Shown here: piece by piece, positions 1 through 8,585 of the stretch
Layout of the letters: each line of letters opens with the position of its first letter
How positions within the stretch are numbered: the stretch's first letter is position 1
From: Gordonia sp. SID5947
GTDB lineage: Bacteria; Actinomycetota; Actinomycetes; Mycobacteriales; Mycobacteriaceae
Reading direction: 5' to 3'
NCBI RefSeq assembly: GCF_009862785.1
Contig: NZ_WWHU01000001.1
Coordinates: 2,542,001-2,606,000 of the forward strand
DNA length: 64,000 nt
Made by a program: the position numbers and the translations under genes
Notes under the pieces: model-generated
The model's database searches: none
Told to the model about the DNA's origin: nothing
The model's input: the letters and a program-made list of their open reading frames with translations, nothing else

Positions 1-763
1 CGATCGGCTTGCCGAACTGGTCACGCCCGGTGACGTGATCGGCGGTGAGCCGGGTCGCGCCGGCCATCAATCCGTCGGCGTAGGCCGACAACACCAACCG
101 GTAGCGATCGCGCAGCACCGCGACATCAGAGGTCAGGACATCGGATTCGGCGATCTCGACACCGTCGAAACGCACCGTGTACTCACCCCAACCGCTCGAC
201 GTCGGGGTACGGGTGATGGTGACGCCGGGCTTGTCGGCGGCCACCATCACGACACCGCCGTCGGTCGAGACCACCAGCGCCGTCGCACCGTCGGCATGCA
301 GCACCCCGGTCTTGGTACCGGTGAGCCGTCCGTCACGGATCGTGGTGCGCGGCGTCTGCGTCAGGGTGTCACCCTGCTCGCCGATCGCCACCGCGTGCCA
401 CGCCGCCCCCTGCAACGTCGGTGCCCACGCGGCGCGGGAGGCCTCCGACGCGTGCCCCAGTGTGAGCGCCGACGTGAGAGTTCCGAGCGCGGGCGTCACC
501 GCCGCGGACTCCCCCATCTTCCGCAACAACGGCAGCAGATCGATCACGGCGACGTCGTCACCGTCGAACTCTGCCGGGAGCGGTAGCGCCATCAGGCCGG
601 CGTCGGTGATCGAACGCCAGAGAACGTCGTCGAACGCGCCCGTCACCTCGGCGCCGAAACCCCGCTGACCGAACTTGGTCTCCCAGTCCGGCTGGTGCCG
701 GGCAAAAACCTCCGCGGCGGCATCGCGTACCGCGACCGCCGTGTCGTCGAGGGCAAAGTCCAC
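1..763 (-). CDS. Acyl-CoA dehydrogenase, N-terminal part (cut by window edge)
   Basis: FAD-dependent acyl-CoA dehydrogenase; only the first 254 codons are present because the gene runs off the left edge. The GTG start at 763 follows AAGGAGG with a 7-base spacer. The N-terminal helical domain comes first, then the middle beta domain (from about residue 125), then the first C-terminal helix ending in GRDQFGKPI, a motif typical of the family. A KstR-type operator lies 22 bases upstream and fadE34 lies upstream on the same strand, so a role in steroid side-chain beta-oxidation, possibly as one subunit of a heteromeric FadE, is inferred. The substrate cannot be told from this fragment. Confidence 0.9.
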   Translation of the reverse strand, partial: MDFALDDTAVAVRDAAAEVFARHQPDWETKFGQRGFGAEVTGAFDDVLWRSITDAGLMALPLPAEFDGDDVAVIDLLPLLRKMGESAAVTPALGTLTSALTLGHASEASRAAWAPTLQGAAWHAVAIGEQGDTLTQTPRTTIRDGRLTGTKTGVLHADGATALVVSTDGGVVMVAADKPGVTITRTPTSSGWGEYTVRFDGVEIAESDVLTSDVAVLRDRYRLVLSAYADGLMAGATRLTADHVTGRDQFGKPI

Positions 764-781
764 CCCACTGCCTCCTTGCGA

Positions 782-799
782 CAATTAGAACCTGTTCTA
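782..799. promoter_or_regulatory. KstR operator upstream of the partial acyl-CoA dehydrogenase gene
   Basis: The palindrome TAGAACCTGTTCTA (786-799) fits the published KstR consensus TNNAACNNGTTNNA exactly. The 18-base string CAATTAGAACCTGTTCTA recurs unchanged at 3097-3114. It lies just upstream of the ribosome-binding site, where a bound repressor would block transcription. Confidence 0.85.
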
Positions 800-881
800 G
801 TTGTATCAGACGGGTTCGATGTTGTGTCCGCTACCGGCCCTCATCTGCCAATTCGATGCCGAATCCGGAGAATTTCCGGGG

Positions 882-3065
882 TCACCCGCGGGGCAAACCG
901 AGAATTCGTTCCGCGGCCGCGGTCCGCAGGATCTGCGTCGTCCCGCCGGCGATCGACAGGCACCGGTTCTGGAGGAACACGTCGGAAGCGTCCCCGGCCA
1001 CCACGGCGTCTGTGCCGAGTAGGTCAAGAGCGAACTCCGGAACCCCCTGCCGGTGGTGGACGCCAAGCAGCTTTCGCACACTCGACAGCGCACCGGGATC
1101 GTGACCGGCCAACCGCTGGGTGACCGCGCGGGCATCGATCACCTGACCGACGTGAGCCTCTGCGACCAGGCCACCGAGCGTCGCCATCTCGTCGGGCTCG
1201 AGCGCCCGGCTCATGCCGACGACCTGTCGCAGCAGGGCGTCCATCTCTTTGCCCAGTCCCGATCCGCCCATGGCCACCCGCTCGTTGGCGAGAGTGGTTC
1301 GGGCCAACCGCCATCCACCGTTGATCTCCCCGACCACGCAGTCGTCGGGTACGAACACGTCGTCGAGGAAGACCTCGTTGAAGTTGGCGCGGCCGGTGAG
1401 TTCTCGCAGCGGTCTGATGTCGATACCCGCGGACGCCATGTCGACCAGGAAGTATGTGATGCCCTTGTGCTTAGGTGCGTCCGGATCTGTCCGCGCCAGG
1501 CAGACACCCCAGGTGGCGTTGTGCGCCTGAGAGGTCCAGATCTTCTGCCCCTGCAGCCGCCAGCCGCCGTCGACCCGGGTGGCCTTCGTCCGCAGGGCGG
1601 CGAGATCCGATCCGGCCTCGGGTTCGCTGAACAACTGGCACCAGACGATGTCGCCGGCGAGTGTCGGTCCGACGAATCGGTCACGCTGAGCATCGGTGCC
1701 GTGTTCGAGGATCGTCGGGATGGCCCACGCGCCGATCACCAGATCCGGACGGACCACACCAGCCCGGTCGAACTCTCCGTCGATGAGCAGTTGCAGTGCC
1801 GGCTCGGCCGACAGGCCATACGGCTTGGGCCAGTGGGGCATGAGATAGCCCGATTCCGCCATCACCTGACGTTGCCGACCCGGATCGGCGGCCTTGATCG
1901 ACGCAACCGCTTCGCGCACTTCAGGACGCTGCTGCTCGACCGAGGACAGGTCGATCTCGAACCCCCGACGCGCGCCCTGCAGACCGAGGCGTCCCAGCTC
2001 ACGACGAGCGCGGGCGGCCTGGCCGAGGAGTGCCCGCGCACCCATGGCCGAACGCAGGTAGAGGTGGGCGTCGTGCTCAAAAGTGAAGCCGATGCCGCCG
2101 AGCACCTGGACGCAGTCCTTGGCGTTGGCGACCGCGGCGTCGGCGACGATCGTGTCGGCAGCGCACCGGCTCATCGCGAGTTGAGCCTGCGCGCTTTCGG
2201 GTTCCACGCCACCGAGCACGTCGTCGACAGCGCGCGCGAGGTCCCACGCGACCGCGGTGAGTTCTTCACTCCGGCAGAGCATGTCTGCGCAGATGTGTTT
2301 GATGGCCTGGAACGAACCGATCGGCGCACCGAACTGGGTGCGGACCTTCGCGTAGTCGACCGCGGTGTCGAGCGACCATCGGGCGACCCCGCTCTGATAG
2401 GCGGCGAGAGTCGCGGAGAGGACACCCGCCACGAGATCCGGGCCGTCGAGGGCGATGAGGTTCGACGGTTCGACCGAGGTGACGCGTACCCGTGACACCG
2501 ACTCGGTACCGCTGACCGGCGCCTGGGGCGTCACGTCGAACACGCCGACGCCAGGCGGGAGAATCCGCCATTCGAGACCGTCGTCGGCGCCCCGCAACGG
2601 GATCAGCAGAGCGCAGCCGTCGACATAGCCGGGCACCGATCCGAGGTCGACCGCTCCGTCGCGGAGTGCCGGGGCGTCGGCGCCCGCGAAGGCGCTCACC
2701 GGGGCGGCCGCGGACACCTCGCCCGCCGCGAGCCGGGCGAGCAATCCCGCGGCCCGGTCGTCGGTGCTGCGGGAGAGACCGAGAGCCGCTGCGACGATCG
2801 GACCGATCGGCCCCGGCACGAGGCTGCGGCCGCACTGCTCGACCATCGCGGCGACGTCGGTGAAGGTGGCGCCGAAACCCCCGTGTTCCTCGGGCAGCGC
2901 TGCCGCGAACACGCCGAATTCGGCGAGTTGGGCGAGCAGCCCGGTCCATTGGTCCGCCGGTTTGTCGATATCGGCGCGGACCAGTTCGGTGGTCTGGACA
3001 CCCTGCGCCCAGGTTGCGATCGCGTCACAGACGGCGATCTGTTCGCTTGACGTGGCGATTGTCAC
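882..3065 (-). CDS. fadE34: FadE34-type double-length acyl-CoA dehydrogenase (steroid side chain)
   Basis: A 727-residue protein made of two tandem acyl-CoA dehydrogenase modules (about 1-370 and 375-727). The N-terminal half has PEEHGG but is otherwise degenerate. The C-terminal half has the canonical flavin/substrate loop FSEPEAGSDL and the terminal motif GGTTQILRTAAAERILG. This layout and the divergent position next to kstR match M. tuberculosis FadE34 (Rv3573c, 711 aa), also called ChsE3, which dehydrogenates five-carbon steroid side-chain CoA esters. The GTG at 3065 was chosen because AGAGGAA precedes it by a few bases; longer frames run into the operator. Expression is expected to be repressed by KstR from the site at 3101-3114. 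Confidence 0.9.
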   Translation of the reverse strand: MTIATSSEQIAVCDAIATWAQGVQTTELVRADIDKPADQWTGLLAQLAEFGVFAAALPEEHGGFGATFTDVAAMVEQCGRSLVPGPIGPIVAAALGLSRSTDDRAAGLLARLAAGEVSAAAPVSAFAGADAPALRDGAVDLGSVPGYVDGCALLIPLRGADDGLEWRILPPGVGVFDVTPQAPVSGTESVSRVRVTSVEPSNLIALDGPDLVAGVLSATLAAYQSGVARWSLDTAVDYAKVRTQFGAPIGSFQAIKHICADMLCRSEELTAVAWDLARAVDDVLGGVEPESAQAQLAMSRCAADTIVADAAVANAKDCVQVLGGIGFTFEHDAHLYLRSAMGARALLGQAARARRELGRLGLQGARRGFEIDLSSVEQQRPEVREAVASIKAADPGRQRQVMAESGYLMPHWPKPYGLSAEPALQLLIDGEFDRAGVVRPDLVIGAWAIPTILEHGTDAQRDRFVGPTLAGDIVWCQLFSEPEAGSDLAALRTKATRVDGGWRLQGQKIWTSQAHNATWGVCLARTDPDAPKHKGITYFLVDMASAGIDIRPLRELTGRANFNEVFLDDVFVPDDCVVGEINGGWRLARTTLANERVAMGGSGLGKEMDALLRQVVGMSRALEPDEMATLGGLVAEAHVGQVIDARAVTQRLAGHDPGALSSVRKLLGVHHRQGVPEFALDLLGTDAVVAGDASDVFLQNRCLSIAGGTTQILRTAAAERILGLPRG

Positions 3066-3096
3066 GCTATTCCTCTGTATGTCAGGTTGTGACGGG

Positions 3097-3114
3097 CAAT
3101 TAGAACCTGTTCTA
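3097..3114. promoter_or_regulatory. KstR operator between fadE34 and kstR
   Basis: The palindrome TAGAACCTGTTCTA (3101-3114) matches the KstR motif and is identical, with four further bases, to the site at 782-799. It sits in the 121-bp divergent gap and can serve both fadE34 and kstR, which implies autoregulation, as known in mycobacteria. Confidence 0.88.
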
Positions 3115-3186
3115 ATATGCCATGGGTGGTTGCCAACCGGTAGGCGCCCTTCAAGAACCGAAACACGTGAGGATGTCTTCGACCAC

Positions 3187-3849
3187 ATGGCACGTTCTGC
3201 ACCGGCAAGCGCCTCCGTCGACACGGCGGCAACCTCCGCCCCGACGGCCGGCACTGCGTCGGGAGGAACCGAAACCGGCTCGTCGGCTCAGCGCGAGCGA
3301 CGCCGGCGGATCCTCGACGCCACGCTGGCGCTGGCATCCAAGGGCGGCTATGACGCCGTCCAGATGCGGACCGTCGCCGACAAAGCCGACGTCGCCGTCG
3401 GGACGCTCTACCGGTACTTCCCGTCGAAGGTCCATCTGCTGGTGACGGCCCTGGCGCGGGAGTTCGAGCGGGTCGAGGCACGCGTCGACCGGTCGCAGCT
3501 GCGCGGCGACACCGCCGTCGAACGTCTACGGCATGTCCTCGACATGATCACGTACGCGATGCAGCGCGACCCGCTGCTCACCGAGGCCATGACGAGGGCG
3601 TTCATGTTCGCCGACGCATCGGCGACAGCCGAGGTCGATCAGGTTGCGGGCATCATCGATCGCCTGCTCGCGGGCGCAATGGTCGGCAGCGGTGAGCCGG
3701 GCGAAGACGATCTGGCGATCGCCCGCGTGCTCTCCGACGTCTGGATGTCGAATCTCGTGCAGTGGCTGACCCGTCGCGCTTCGGCGACCGACGTCACCAA
3801 CCGTCTCGAGTTGACCGTCCGCCTCCTCCTCAAGGACCGCGCGGACTAG
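3187..3849 (+). CDS. kstR: TetR-family repressor of steroid catabolism, KstR
   Basis: A 220-residue TetR repressor. The helix-turn-helix (VAVGTLYRYFPSKVHLL) and ligand-domain stretches (DPLLTEAMTRAFMFADAS, LTRRASATDV) are recognisably those of mycobacterial KstR (Rv3574, 199 aa); an N-terminal extension of about 20 residues, rich in Ala, Ser and Thr, accounts for the extra length. KstR represses genes for cholesterol uptake and degradation and is released by a steroid-CoA intermediate. It is transcribed divergently from fadE34 across a KstR operator. The ATG at 3187 has GTGAGGA about 12 bases upstream, which is somewhat distant, so a slightly different start is possible. Confidence 0.93.
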   Translation: MARSAPASASVDTAATSAPTAGTASGGTETGSSAQRERRRRILDATLALASKGGYDAVQMRTVADKADVAVGTLYRYFPSKVHLLVTALAREFERVEARVDRSQLRGDTAVERLRHVLDMITYAMQRDPLLTEAMTRAFMFADASATAEVDQVAGIIDRLLAGAMVGSGEPGEDDLAIARVLSDVWMSNLVQWLTRRASATDVTNRLELTVRLLLKDRAD

Positions 3850-3916
3850 TTCCCCCGGGTGGCCGCGCCCGCCGCCACCGACGAACCCATCGACCACACC
3901 GTCGATCGGGCACGGG

Positions 3917-4972
3917 CTATGCGGGCGCCGGCTTCTGGACCGGGGCCGCTGTGCGATTCAGGTCGGCGGAGATCATCGGCCAGGTACGCCGCAGGTCCGA
4001 CTCCCAGTACTCCCAGGAGTGCGTGCCGGTGGGGCGCGAGATCGTCGTCATCGGGACGCGAAGCCCCCGCAGTCGCGCAGCCATCTGCTGGGTGCAGGAG
4101 TTGACCGCGGCCTCGATGACACCGCCGAGGACCACCTGGTTGGCCAAGGTCAGCGGATTGCCTTGCACCAGACGTGCTTCGGGGCGGTCATATGGTCCGG
4201 GCAGACCGGTGCCGGCAGTCATGTACACCTTGGTGCTGCGCAGCTTGGCGGCGTTGAGGTATGGATCGTTCTCCCGCCAGCCCGGCCCACCGACCGGTCC
4301 CCACATGTTGTCCAGATTCGCTTGTCCGCGGTCGGCGACGACCATGCGAATGTAGGCCTGCCCCAATGGGTCACTGGTCCGCGCGCAGCCGCTGTACGCG
4401 GCGACCGAACGATAGAGGCGTGGCGCGGCGATCGCGAGGTTCAGCACCGAGGTGCCGGCCATCGAGATACCGGCGATCGCGTTGACCTTCGTCGTGCCGA
4501 ATTCCTTGTCGATCAGGGGCGGCAGTTCCTTGGCGAGGAACGTCTGCCATTTGTTGCGCCCCAGGACCGGATCGTCGCGCTGCCAATCGGTGTAATACGA
4601 GAAGGCGCCACCGATCGGTGTCACGACGTTGACGTTCTTGTCCGCGAAGAATTTCACGTAGTCGGTCTTGGCCGCCCAGGTCGCGGAGTCCTCACCCCCG
4701 CCCGCTCCGTTGAGCAGGTAGAAGGTCGGGCGAGGCTTACTCGTGTCGCGCGGACGCAGGACCGTGATCGGGATCATGCGACGCATCGACGCCGAATACA
4801 CGATGGCGGTGACCTGCTGCTTGGTGTCGTGGATGACCGTTTCGATCCGGGACACGGCGGGGTCGGGCACGGGCGCGGCGGACGCGGCCGCCGAGCCCAT
4901 CGTGAGCGCGACGGCGACCGTGGCCACGGCGCCGATCCACGCACCCCATCGAGGACCCCGTCGTGTGTCCAC
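3917..4972 (-). CDS. Secreted antigen-85-type mycolyltransferase/esterase
   Basis: A 351-residue exported alpha/beta hydrolase. A signal peptide occupies about residues 1-33 and ends ASAAP. The nucleophile is Ser170 in GISMAGTS, and the C-terminal motif GTHSWEYW is the His-containing signature of the antigen 85/Fbp mycolyltransferases, which move mycolates between trehalose mycolates and arabinogalactan in the cell envelope. The GTG at 4972 is preferred because AAGGGA lies six bases before it; a GTG one codon earlier and an ATG at 4993 are alternatives. Which acceptor is used cannot be told. A TetR gene lies 86 bases upstream on the same strand. Confidence 0.85.
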   Translation of the reverse strand: MDTRRGPRWGAWIGAVATVAVALTMGSAAASAAPVPDPAVSRIETVIHDTKQQVTAIVYSASMRRMIPITVLRPRDTSKPRPTFYLLNGAGGGEDSATWAAKTDYVKFFADKNVNVVTPIGGAFSYYTDWQRDDPVLGRNKWQTFLAKELPPLIDKEFGTTKVNAIAGISMAGTSVLNLAIAAPRLYRSVAAYSGCARTSDPLGQAYIRMVVADRGQANLDNMWGPVGGPGWRENDPYLNAAKLRSTKVYMTAGTGLPGPYDRPEARLVQGNPLTLANQVVLGGVIEAAVNSCTQQMAARLRGLRVPMTTISRPTGTHSWEYWESDLRRTWPMISADLNRTAAPVQKPAPA

Positions 4973-4999
4973 CACTATTCCCTTCAGCCACAAAAGTCA

Positions 5000-5014
5000 C
5001 ATCTGTCACAGATG
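5000..5014. promoter_or_regulatory. Inverted repeat upstream of the mycolyltransferase
   Basis: CATCTGT-C-ACAGATG is a perfect 7-base inverted repeat around one central base. It lies in the 86-bp gap between the TetR gene and the mycolyltransferase gene, and may be a binding site for that or another regulator. Confidence 0.4.
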
Positions 5015-5058
5015 CTAGCTGTCGGGCGATCGTCGTCCCAAGTCCTCGAGCAGGCTTG

Positions 5059-5700
5059 TTAGTCAGTTGTGACGTCCGGGCCACGCGGAACCATGAGGGC
5101 GAACATCGGCCGGAGACTCTCGGCCAGCCGGGCGGAGGGGTCGGCCAACCACCGCTCATGGCCCGCCGACGACGCGGCCATGGCGGCATACGCGACGGCC
5201 AACGGATACTCGTCATCGGGCCGGCCCCCGGTACGTTCCGCGACGAAATCGGCGATGACGGTACGCCATCGCCGATAGACGGCACCGGCCTGCGCCTGGA
5301 CCGCCGCTGCCCGCAGGATCAATTCCGCTCGATGCCGGGCCCACTCGTCCTCCGCGAGACCGTGGTCGATCGCCGCGATGAAGGCGCCCTCGACCACGTC
5401 GACCGGATTCATCGACGGCGCCGACTCCGCGATCATCGCGCGGAAATGGTCGAGTTCGGCGTCCGACTCCACCCACACCACGTCGGCCTTGGTCGCGAAG
5501 TACCGGAAGAATGTCCGACGGCTGACGCCGACCGCGGCCGCAATGTCTTCCACCGTCGTCTGTTCGAACCCGTCACGCAGGAACAGGCGCTGCGCGGCCG
5601 CGGCGAGTTCGCGCGGACTGGTACTCGCCGGGCGCCCACCCCGATCGACCTCGACATCCGAGGAATCCCCTGCGCCCTCTGACGTCACCTCATGGCTCAT
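5059..5700 (-). CDS. TetR-family regulator, MftR-like
   Basis: A 213-residue TetR regulator. The DNA-binding domain is at about residues 28-75 (TVEDIAAAVGVSRRTFFRYF). The stretch after it (ATKADVVWVESDAELDHF) and the long helical C-terminus resemble the acyl-CoA-like ligand-binding group that includes the mycofactocin regulator MftR. No mycofactocin genes (mftA-F) are in the window, so a true MftR role is not claimed. The gene reads toward the mycolyltransferase 86 bases downstream and diverges from a small hypothetical gene. About 25 disordered residues precede the HTH. Confidence 0.8.
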   Translation of the reverse strand: MSHEVTSEGAGDSSDVEVDRGGRPASTSPRELAAAAQRLFLRDGFEQTTVEDIAAAVGVSRRTFFRYFATKADVVWVESDAELDHFRAMIAESAPSMNPVDVVEGAFIAAIDHGLAEDEWARHRAELILRAAAVQAQAGAVYRRWRTVIADFVAERTGGRPDDEYPLAVAYAAMAASSAGHERWLADPSARLAESLRPMFALMVPRGPDVTTD

Positions 5701-5754
5701 CCGACCATCGTCTCACCGTCGGTGCACCAACATCGCAATCGACACCCCGGTGTT

Positions 5755-5967
5755 ATGGCACGGTGTGACATGGGCTTCCGCATCGCCGGTCCGGACCCAC
5801 GCGATATCGCCACGACACCGCCACGGCTCGATGTCCTGCTCGACGTCTCGGGTGAGCATGAGGTCGACCTCGGGCGCGACCTTGCCCTACTCGCACACGG
5901 ACGTTGCGACCCGGTCGCCGGCCACCATCAGGTGACTCCGGCGCTGCGCCGGATCTTCGAGGGGTGA
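5755..5967 (+). CDS. Small hypothetical protein, 70 aa
   Basis: An open frame from ATG 5755 to TGA 5967 (a second ATG lies at 5770). It is not a shadow of a neighbouring gene because the region between the TetR start and the end of the crotonase gene is otherwise empty. About three quarters of third codon positions are G or C, as expected of coding DNA here, and it ends 7 bases from the convergent crotonase stop. No good ribosome-binding site is visible. The product is acidic and soluble with no domain I recognise. Confidence 0.4.
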   Translation: MARCDMGFRIAGPDPRDIATTPPRLDVLLDVSGEHEVDLGRDLALLAHGRCDPVAGHHQVTPALRRIFEG

Positions 5968-5974
5968 AAGCACC

Positions 5975-6751
5975 TCAGCTGTGCGTGAACATCGGGTCGC
6001 GCTTCTCGACGAAGGCAGCCATACCTTCGGTCTGGTCATCGGTGGCAAACGTCGAGTAGAACAACGCCCGCTCGGCCCGGACGCCCTCGGCGAGACCCGA
6101 TTCGAATGCCCGGTTGACGGCGTCCTTCGCCAGCGACGCAGCGATGAACGACTTGGAAGCGATGGTTGCCGCGACCTCTTTCGCGGTGCCGAGACAATCC
6201 TCCGCCGCGACCACCCGCGACACCAGTCCGAGCCGATCGGCCTCGTCGATCTTCATGTTGCGGCCCGTGAGGATCATGTCCATCGCCTTCGCCTTGCCGA
6301 CGGCGCGCGTGAGTCGTTGCGACCCACCGATTCCCGGGATGACGCCGAGATTGATCTCCGGCTGCCCGAAGACTGCGTTGTCCCCCGCGATCAGGATGTC
6401 GCAGAGCATCGCGAGTTCGCAGCCTCCTCCGAGCGCGTAACCCGTGACTGCCGCGACAATCGGCGTGCGCAGGCGCGAAAGCTCGTCCCAGGCGCCGAAG
6501 AAGGATTCCGTCACCACGTCGCTGTAGGACTTGGACGACATCTCCTTGATGTCGGCGCCGGCTGCGAAGGCGCGCTCCGAGCCGGTGATCACGATGGCGC
6601 CGATGGCGGGATCATGGTCGAAATCAGTTGCCGCAGTGACCACCTCGTTCATAAGGGTGGTGTTGAGGGCATTCAGTGCCTCGGGTCGGTTGAGCGTGAT
6701 GATGCCTACTCGACCGTCCTGTTCGACGACGATTGTCTCCAGGTCAGACAT
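5975..6751 (-). CDS. echA8: Enoyl-CoA hydratase, EchA8-like
   Basis: A 258-residue crotonase that hydrates trans-2-enoyl-CoA in beta-oxidation. The oxyanion-hole segments are [12 protein letters not shown] and [11 protein letters not shown], and the two expected catalytic glutamates fall in GGCELAM and [13 protein letters not shown]. The gene starts inside the upstream hydrolase gene (8-base overlap), so the two are translationally coupled. The pair corresponds to echA8-echA9 (Rv1070c-Rv1071c) of M. tuberculosis. Confidence 0.93.
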   Translation of the reverse strand: MSDLETIVVEQDGRVGIITLNRPEALNALNTTLMNEVVTAATDFDHDPAIGAIVITGSERAFAAGADIKEMSSKSYSDVVTESFFGAWDELSRLRTPIVAAVTGYALGGGCELAMLCDILIAGDNAVFGQPEINLGVIPGIGGSQRLTRAVGKAKAMDMILTGRNMKIDEADRLGLVSRVVAAEDCLGTAKEVAATIASKSFIAASLAKDAVNRAFESGLAEGVRAERALFYSTFATDDQTEGMAAFVEKRDPMFTHS

Positions 6752-7844
6752 TCGAATCCTCCTGTGGTGCCGGGTTGATGGTCAATTCCAGCTCGCCCGG
6801 TAGCGGCGCGAAGAACTCGTCGACCTCCGCTGCGGTCACCGCAGAGTGATCGGGATGACGCCACGACGGTGAGCGATCCTTGTCGATCACCTGGGCGCGG
6901 ATACCCTCGGCCATGTCGGGATTGAGCAGGCTGCGCAGCGAGACGCGGTACTCGCGGACGAGGGTCTCGCTCAGGGTCGGCTTCTCGTCACGCAGTGATC
7001 GCAGCGTCACGGCCAGCGCGAGCGGGCTCTTCGCCGCGATCGATGCAGCCACCTTGTCGGCGTCTTCGGTACCGACCGCGCGGCATCGCTCGATGATCTC
7101 GGCAACGGTGTCGGCGGCGAATGCGTCCCGAATCCAGGTGCGCTGTGCGTCGACCTTCGAGGCAGGCGGTTGCTGCGCATATTTCGCGAGCGCCTCCGCC
7201 ACTGACGTCCCCTCGATGGCGGCCCGGAACGCGTCCAGGTCGTCGGCGGGCACGAAGTGGTCGGCGAGGCCGAGCGCGATCGCATCGGCACCCGACAGGT
7301 GACTCGCGGTCAGCCCGGCGTAGATGCCGAGATTGTCGGGGACCCGTGCGAGCAGGTGCGTCCCTCCGACGTCCGGAACGAACCCGATCCCCACCTCGGG
7401 CATGGCAAGACGCGTGCGGTCGGTGACGATCCGGGTGTTCGCGTGAGCGGAGATGCCGACGCCCCCACCCATCACGATGCCGTCCATGATCGCCACATAC
7501 GGCTTCGGGTAGCGCGCGATGTCGGCGTTGAGTCGGTACTCGTCACGCCAGAACTCCGCGGATGCGCACGCTGCGGCCGCGGCGTCATCGGCGACCGGGT
7601 CACCGCTGAGAGCCGCTGCGTCACGGTGGATCGCGACGATGTCGCCACCCGCACACAGACCACGCTCGCCCGCACCGACGAGCACCACGGCCGCGACGTC
7701 GTCGTCCCCCGCCCAACCGCGCAACAACTCGTCCATCACCGTGACCATCGGATGGTCGAGGGCGTTGATCGATTTGGGCCGGTTCAGTGTCAGTGTCGCC
7801 AGTCGGCCGTCCACCGTGGACAGCACCGATGGTTCATCCACCAT
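6744..7844 (-). CDS. 3-hydroxyisobutyryl-CoA hydrolase-type crotonase, EchA9-like
   Basis: A 366-residue crotonase-fold protein of the length and type of 3-hydroxyisobutyryl-CoA hydrolase, a valine-degradation enzyme. Signatures are [24 protein letters not shown] and [18 protein letters not shown], the last being characteristic of this group, as is the C-terminal YRVSLR segment. The ATG at 7844 follows GAGGAG. It is first in a two-gene unit with echA8, whose start it overlaps by 8 bases. The M. tuberculosis homologue is annotated echA9. Confidence 0.88.
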   Translation of the reverse strand: MVDEPSVLSTVDGRLATLTLNRPKSINALDHPMVTVMDELLRGWAGDDDVAAVVLVGAGERGLCAGGDIVAIHRDAAALSGDPVADDAAAAACASAEFWRDEYRLNADIARYPKPYVAIMDGIVMGGGVGISAHANTRIVTDRTRLAMPEVGIGFVPDVGGTHLLARVPDNLGIYAGLTASHLSGADAIALGLADHFVPADDLDAFRAAIEGTSVAEALAKYAQQPPASKVDAQRTWIRDAFAADTVAEIIERCRAVGTEDADKVAASIAAKSPLALAVTLRSLRDEKPTLSETLVREYRVSLRSLLNPDMAEGIRAQVIDKDRSPSWRHPDHSAVTAAEVDEFFAPLPGELELTINPAPQEDSNV

Positions 7845-7946
7845 CGCCTACTCCTCGAACGTCGTCGGATATCCCCACAGATACTTGCATATCCTAGTAA
7901 GGGAGTACAGCGCAGGTGGACGTCTGCGTTCGGAGTGCGACGAGGT

Positions 7947-8435
7947 TCATGGTCGCGCCCGGACGAAAGCCTCGACCACGAGGCTCAGCACCTCCTCGGC
8001 ACGTTGATTGGCCAGCCGGGCCGACGTGGTCACGAGCGCCCGCCCGCGGTCGTCAAAAGCGACGTCGTCGACCGTGATCGAACCGGTGAGAGTGTCACCC
8101 GGCCGGACCGGCCGCAGGAACCGCACGTCGGTCAGGCTCTTACCGGCGATCACACTCCAATTCCCGAACACGCCCGAGACTGCCAAGCGCTGGTAGATGG
8201 CCAGCGTGTGTATCCCGCTCGCGATGATGCCGCCGTATGCGCCGGCGTCGGCGATTTCTTTGTCGATGTGGAAACCCTGGGGGTCCCACGCGGTGGCGTA
8301 TTCGACGACCTCCGCCTCGGTGATCGTGTGGGTGCCGAGCGGGTATCGCTCACCGATCTGCAGATCGTCTGCGTAGGTGAGTCCGGAGCCGACTTTCACA
8401 TCAGGGGCATCATTCACGTCGGAGGTGTCTTTCAC
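7947..8435 (-). CDS. MaoC-like hot-dog dehydratase
   Basis: A 162-residue single hot-dog protein. The R-hydratase-type segment runs from WDPQGFHIDKEIADAG to GGIIASGIHTLAIYQRL, the usual Asp...His catalytic region of MaoC enoyl-CoA hydratases, followed by FLRPVRPGDTL. It probably hydrates an enoyl-CoA; the substrate is unknown. The first 20 residues are an acidic extension. The GTG at 8435 lacks a Shine-Dalgarno sequence but has TACCCT seven bases upstream, so the mRNA is probably leaderless. It lies 102 bases upstream of the echA9-like gene on the same strand. Confidence 0.85.
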   Translation of the reverse strand: MKDTSDVNDAPDVKVGSGLTYADDLQIGERYPLGTHTITEAEVVEYATAWDPQGFHIDKEIADAGAYGGIIASGIHTLAIYQRLAVSGVFGNWSVIAGKSLTDVRFLRPVRPGDTLTGSITVDDVAFDDRGRALVTTSARLANQRAEEVLSLVVEAFVRARP

Positions 8436-8442
8436 GATCGTC

Positions 8443-8448
8443 AGGGTA
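8443..8448 (-). promoter_or_regulatory. -10 box of a leaderless promoter for the MaoC gene
   Basis: TACCCT on the minus strand fits TANNNT and is followed by exactly seven bases and the GTG start codon, placing the expected transcription start on the start codon. Confidence 0.55.
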
Positions 8449-8530
8449 GCGACGGGCGAACGACGTCCAGCGGTCAGCGCTCCTGCCCCGCCGCGTCACC
8501 GACAGGCAGGCTCATCGACACGCGGCAGTC

Positions 8531-8560
8531 GGCGACCTCCCATCACTCGTGGAGGTTGCC
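8531..8560 (-). terminator. Hairpin downstream of lcp
   Basis: GGCGACCTCC and GGAGGTTGCC form a 10-base stem with one weak pair around a 10-base loop, 25 bases beyond the lcp stop codon. There is no long U tract, as is common for actinobacterial terminators. The rest of the 150-bp gap (8436-8585) shows nothing else. Confidence 0.5.
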
Positions 8561-8585
8561 GGCGGCCGCCTGATCGTCGATCCGC

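Noticed and set aside
1053..2495. 480-codon plus-strand open frame opposite fadE34
   Set aside because: It is an antisense shadow caused by high GC; the minus strand encodes clear acyl-CoA dehydrogenase motifs there.
5059..5700. Mycofactocin gene cluster
   Set aside because: The TetR resembles MftR, but no MftA-like peptide or radical SAM maturase is present nearby.
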